The translations under genes and the position numbers were made by a program. Shown one piece after another: positions 6,036 to 8,381 of a stretch of DNA of 8,381 nucleotides (positions are counted from its first letter, which is position 1; each line of letters opens with the position of its first letter). The notes under the pieces were generated by a model. It had not been told where the DNA came from. It saw only the letters and a program-made list of their open reading frames with translations, and did not search any database. The DNA lies in NCBI GenBank assembly GCA_015222915.1, contig JADFWE010000192.1, forward strand, positions 1 through 8,381, written 5' to 3'. This DNA is from Pseudomonadota bacterium (lineage in GTDB: Bacteria > Pseudomonadota > Gammaproteobacteria > SZUA-229).

Positions 6036-6524
6036 ATGGAAAGCATTGCAGAAAAATTCCTCTACGCCAGCCGCTGGTTACTGGCGCCGATCTACCTCGG
6101 TCTCAGCGCCGGACTGCTCATCCTGGGCATAAAGTTTTTCCAGGAAGTGATACACGTCATGCCGCTGATCTTCGAGACCAAAGAGACTGACCTGGTACTG
6201 ATCATCCTGGGCCTGATCGACCTGTCACTGGTCGGCGGCCTGATCGTGATGGTAATGCTCAGCGGTTATGAGAACTTCGTTTCGACCATCGACATCAAGG
6301 AAGGAGATGAAAAACTGAGCTGGCTGGGCAAGATGGATGCAGGGTCGCTGAAACAGAAAGTCGCGGCCTCCATCGTTGCTATCTCATCCATCCACCTGTT
6401 GAAGATATTCATGAATGCCCATACGTATGAATATGACCAACTGAAATGGTTCGTCATCATTCATATGACCTTTGTACTATCAGCCATCGGCATGGCTTAT
6501 GTTGACCGCCTTAACCGCTATTAG
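6036..6524 (+). CDS. yqhA: YqhA-type inner membrane protein (UPF0114, TIGR00645)
   Basis: The 162-residue membrane protein aligns by eye with E. coli YqhA nearly end to end: [15 protein letters not shown] (10-24), [11 protein letters not shown] (33-43), [21 protein letters not shown] (62-82), [31 protein letters not shown] (96-126) and a final DRLNRY. Four hydrophobic segments are seen, at about 14-36, 52-76, 108-126 and 137-156. The family's biochemical function is not established. The ATG at 6036 matches the start of relatives (MERFLENAMYASRW in E. coli). The upstream sequence is A/T-rich with no ribosome binding site. It is probably followed in the same transcript by the 80-residue gene 60 bp downstream. 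Confidence 0.95.
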   Translation: MESIAEKFLYASRWLLAPIYLGLSAGLLILGIKFFQEVIHVMPLIFETKETDLVLIILGLIDLSLVGGLIVMVMLSGYENFVSTIDIKEGDEKLSWLGKMDAGSLKQKVAASIVAISSIHLLKIFMNAHTYEYDQLKWFVIIHMTFVLSAIGMAYVDRLNRY

Positions 6525-6584
6525 CATCAGCGATCACACATACATACTGCCACCCCTCTGGAGCAACCCAGTGAAGACACTGTC

Positions 6585-6827
6585 ATGAGAGGTATGGTCC
6601 CCCCCGACCCGGAATCCGGCGCGTCAAATCTTGAATACGCGGTGATCTATATACCCAGGCGCAGTCGAAATCGCTTTTCAGCAAACTGTGTAGAAATAAA
6701 ATCCTGCGCCGCAGATGCACTGGACAGTGCCGACCCGGATAACAAATACTTTGCCGCGCGCGTCAGCGGCCCATCTAAATCATCAGAAGGCCAGATGATC
6801 TATTATCTTATCGAGTGGCTGGAGTGA
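6585..6827 (+). CDS. Small protein of unknown function, 80 aa
   Basis: The composition looks like a real protein: a disordered start (MVPPDPESGAS, 4-14), then a strand YAVIYIPRRSRNRFSANCVEI (18-38), a helix with AADALDSADPDN (42-53), FAARVSGPSKSSEGQ (56-70), and the closing strand MIYYLIEWLE. The RRSRNR patch is strongly basic, while the remainder is acidic. I have a weak memory of similar short proteins ending YYLVEWL in gammaproteobacteria, but no function. The first ATG is used; a second ATG at 6594 is equally possible, and neither has a well-spaced Shine-Dalgarno sequence. A small stem, CAGTG-AAGA-CACTG (6569-6582), directly precedes the start. The gene ends with two stop codons in tandem (TGA TGA) and lies 60 bp behind yqhA, in the same reading frame. 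Confidence 0.6.
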   Translation: MRGMVPPDPESGASNLEYAVIYIPRRSRNRFSANCVEIKSCAADALDSADPDNKYFAARVSGPSKSSEGQMIYYLIEWLE

Positions 6828-6867
6828 TGATTACTGGTGATAAAATCCAGGATCTGCATTCGGCTAT

Positions 6868-6996
6868 AAAGAGAAGTTAGCAGTCGTCAGTAGGCAGATA
6901 AAAACAAAAGCGCTTAAAAACCGCAGGCTATGTAAGACAGACGTTGTTTTCTGCTTTTACTGCAAACTGACGACCGCCAACTTAAAACTTCTCTTT
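6868..6996. repeat. Inverted repeat with arms made of 7-bp units, overlapping the kinase stop (heptad dyad 2)
   Basis: AAAGAGAAGTT at 6868-6878 is repeated exactly, inverted, at 6986-6996. Inward, both arms step in 7-bp units. Left: AGTTAGC at 6875, AGTCGTC at 6882, AGTAGGC at 6889, AGATAAA at 6896. Right, on the minus strand: AGTTTTA (6989-6983), AGTTGGC (6982-6976), GGTCGTC (6975-6969), AGTTTGC (6968-6962) and AGTAAAA (6961-6955). The right arm has exactly one unit more. The last four codons and the stop of the kinase gene lie in the right arm. The element occupies most of the convergent gap between the 80-aa gene and the kinase, and resembles the element at 3326-3412. The middle (6903-6954) has AAGCGCTT but no gene. 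Confidence 0.75.
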
Positions 6997-7893
6997 TGTG
7001 ATGCCGGTTATCGAGTGATCAACATCGAGCGGTAATACGATATCGGCTGTTTTTGGCAATTCCGCCAGTGTATGACGGGTGATGCGTTCAAAGTGCTGGA
7101 TGAAACGTTTCATCTCAACATCGCTCATGATGTGCTGCTGTTTTTTTTCATCAGAAGCCTCCCCGGACACTCTCGTCTTTAATTTCTTTTCCTGAAGACT
7201 CCGCCATCGATATACACAGTCAAAGTCAGGTGCTTTTAGCATGATACACATATCACTGCGATCGAAGACACGTTGGTGATAACACTGCAGCTGTTCATTG
7301 ACATATCGCCGCCATGTACCGTCTTTATCCTCTTCCTGCTCCAGTTCATTGACCGGTTTTAATAATTCATGCGCTTGCTGTGCCGGGCTGTTATTACACC
7401 AGCCTTCGAACAGTATTACCCCAACCGGTTTCTCGTACACCGTCCACATAGACTCATGGCAACGCTCATCCATGGCTTTATCAAACACGGGGGATCTGCA
7501 TGATCTCTGCTCCAGCAATTGATCCAGCACCTGCTCCAACAGGTCGATATCGTGTGTACCGGGCACACCGCGTGTTACCAGTAGCGGATGCACTTCCTTC
7601 GCCAGCATCAAGCGTTTTTCACGAACACTGTAAAAGTCATCCAGAGACAATACCGCCACTGACGCCGCCAGTTCGGCTTCAAGGATATACTTCAGGAACA
7701 TGGTCATGGTGGACTTGCCGGTTCCCTGTGCACCATTGATGCTGACCAGCAATGGCCTCGACTTTTTACGCTGCAGGATCAGGCGTGATAACGGCAGATA
7801 GGTGTCATTGACGATATGGTGAAAATCATCCGGCAGCTTCTGCTGTTCGATCAGTGCAGAACAGATCCGCTGTATGTCAGATGGCGACAACAC
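6982..7893 (-). CDS. P-loop kinase, D-glycerate 3-kinase/Tda10-like (COG4240 type)
   Basis: The 303-residue cytoplasmic protein belongs to the phosphoribulokinase/uridine kinase-like P-loop group. The Walker A loop is GAQGTGKS (54-61), after strand PLLVSIN. LSLDDFY (82-88) carries the acidic residues of the nucleotide-kinase fold. The signature HPLLVTRGVPGTHD (102-115) and later PVFDKAMDER (135-144) and VILFEGWC (159-166) match plant and cyanobacterial D-glycerate 3-kinases and yeast Tda10. Glycerate to 3-phosphoglycerate is therefore the best guess, but several relatives lack a proven substrate. A charged stretch (ELEQEEDKDGT, 183-193) and a Lys/Glu-rich patch (235-253) look surface-exposed. 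The start is GTG at 7893, 11 bp after the upstream gene's stop, which suggests one transcript. The 3' end, encoding KEKF and TAA, lies inside a heptad inverted repeat. Confidence 0.8.
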   Translation of the reverse strand: MLSPSDIQRICSALIEQQKLPDDFHHIVNDTYLPLSRLILQRKKSRPLLVSINGAQGTGKSTMTMFLKYILEAELAASVAVLSLDDFYSVREKRLMLAKEVHPLLVTRGVPGTHDIDLLEQVLDQLLEQRSCRSPVFDKAMDERCHESMWTVYEKPVGVILFEGWCNNSPAQQAHELLKPVNELEQEEDKDGTWRRYVNEQLQCYHQRVFDRSDMCIMLKAPDFDCVYRWRSLQEKKLKTRVSGEASDEKKQQHIMSDVEMKRFIQHFERITRHTLAELPKTADIVLPLDVDHSITGITKEKF

Positions 7894-7904
7894 ACTCGCC
7901 CGCT

Positions 7905-8381
7905 TCAGGAACGCAGCTCATCGAGACTGTCCTGCGCTATCTCCCTGACCTCTTCGCTGTCATCTGCCAGTAATTTTTCGATCTTCGGGATGAAGACAGG
8001 ATCTTTTGTCAGCGACAGATAATGGCAGGCATCACCCCGGATGCGCGCATCATTGTGCGACAGATAATCGAGCAACCGGGGAATAACTGCTCTGAATGCT
8101 TCTGTCTCAGCCATCTCTTCGATAATGACCCCGACGCCGAGGCGCACATTGATCTTCTCTTCAGGATCCGCCATCATATCGATCACATTTTCCAGCGCCT
8201 GCGGATAGTGACTGATAAGTTTGCTGGCGTCCTTTATCTTGCCCTCGGACAGGATCTCTGACAAATATTCACTGATACCATCAAAACTCGACGCCCGCTG
8301 CACCCACAGGGAAATCTCCTTCTTCGTCCTCGACCCAGACAGCTCGAAGGGACCTATGCGTAACCAGGGAACACTGCGCAC
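7905..8381 (-). CDS. HEAT-repeat protein with thioredoxin-fold N-terminus (5' part outside window)
   Basis: The frame is open to the window edge. The GTG at 8381 is probably an internal Val, so this is the C-terminal 158 residues of a longer protein. The visible beginning VRSVPWLRIGPFELSGSRTK reads like the second half of a thioredoxin fold: a cis-proline after SV, a strand, then G and a helix KEISLWVQRAS (21-31). A helical linker (35-75) follows. Then come HEAT-like helical pairs at about 77-107 and 111-141, with a partial one to the end. NDARIRGDACHYLSLTKDPVFIPKIEKLLADDSEEVREIA is typical of HEAT repeats, with Asp/Arg at the usual turn positions. HEAT repeats usually mediate protein contacts. 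The active-site half of the thioredoxin domain, if present, is upstream of the window. The stop lies 11 bp before the kinase GTG, so the two are likely co-transcribed. Confidence 0.7.
   Translation of the reverse strand: MRSVPWLRIGPFELSGSRTKKEISLWVQRASSFDGISEYLSEILSEGKIKDASKLISHYPQALENVIDMMADPEEKINVRLGVGVIIEEMAETEAFRAVIPRLLDYLSHNDARIRGDACHYLSLTKDPVFIPKIEKLLADDSEEVREIAQDSLDELRS

Noticed and set aside
6522..6584. Amber read-through joining yqhA to the 80-residue gene
   Set aside because: The frame is open from the TAG to the next ATG, but 20 open codons in the same frame are quite likely by chance, and YqhA proteins end at about this place.

Overview
The window looks like ordinary chromosome from a gammaproteobacterium. 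The SlyD, SrkA (YihE) and YqhA proteins match their Escherichia coli counterparts closely along their whole length by eye, and the remaining genes resemble proteins of environmental, possibly sulfur-oxidising, gammaproteobacteria. That last placement is inference. No transposase, phage gene, tRNA, rRNA or CRISPR array was seen. Base composition looks even, and coding density is high with short gaps.

Layout from left to right. (1) slyD (minus) is divergent from a conserved-looking 339-residue protein of unknown function (plus). A second plus gene follows, encoding a signal-peptide-bearing outer-membrane barrel of the TraF-like type. (2) This gene runs convergently into an NAD(P)H-dependent FMN reductase-like gene (minus). 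Upstream of the reductase, on the same strand, is the stress kinase srkA, and the gap between the two is crowded with dyads. (3) srkA is divergent, with only 15 bp between start codons, from a cytoplasmic thioredoxin-fold protein carrying a CPGC motif. (4) yqhA (membrane protein, UPF0114) and an 80-residue protein follow on the plus strand. (5) These converge on a minus-strand pair: the 3' part of a gene for a probable thioredoxin-fold/HEAT-repeat fusion, cut by the window edge, and 11 bp downstream a P-loop kinase of the D-glycerate 3-kinase/Tda10 type.

Protein quality and thiol chemistry recur: a prolyl isomerase, a stress kinase, a CPGC redoxin, a flavin reductase and a thioredoxin-HEAT fusion. 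The srkA/redoxin pairing recalls the E. coli srkA-dsbA operon.

The most unusual signal lies between genes. Both convergent junctions (3321-3418 and 6828-6981) hold inverted repeats whose arms are built from 7-bp units starting AGT. In the second, the arms differ in length by exactly one 7-bp unit and the repeat runs into the kinase stop codon. The reductase/srkA gap holds a different dyad built from 9-bp units, plus a perfect 19-bp inverted repeat. No wholly new enzymatic system is evident. The modular dyads and the thioredoxin-HEAT gene are the items most worth following.
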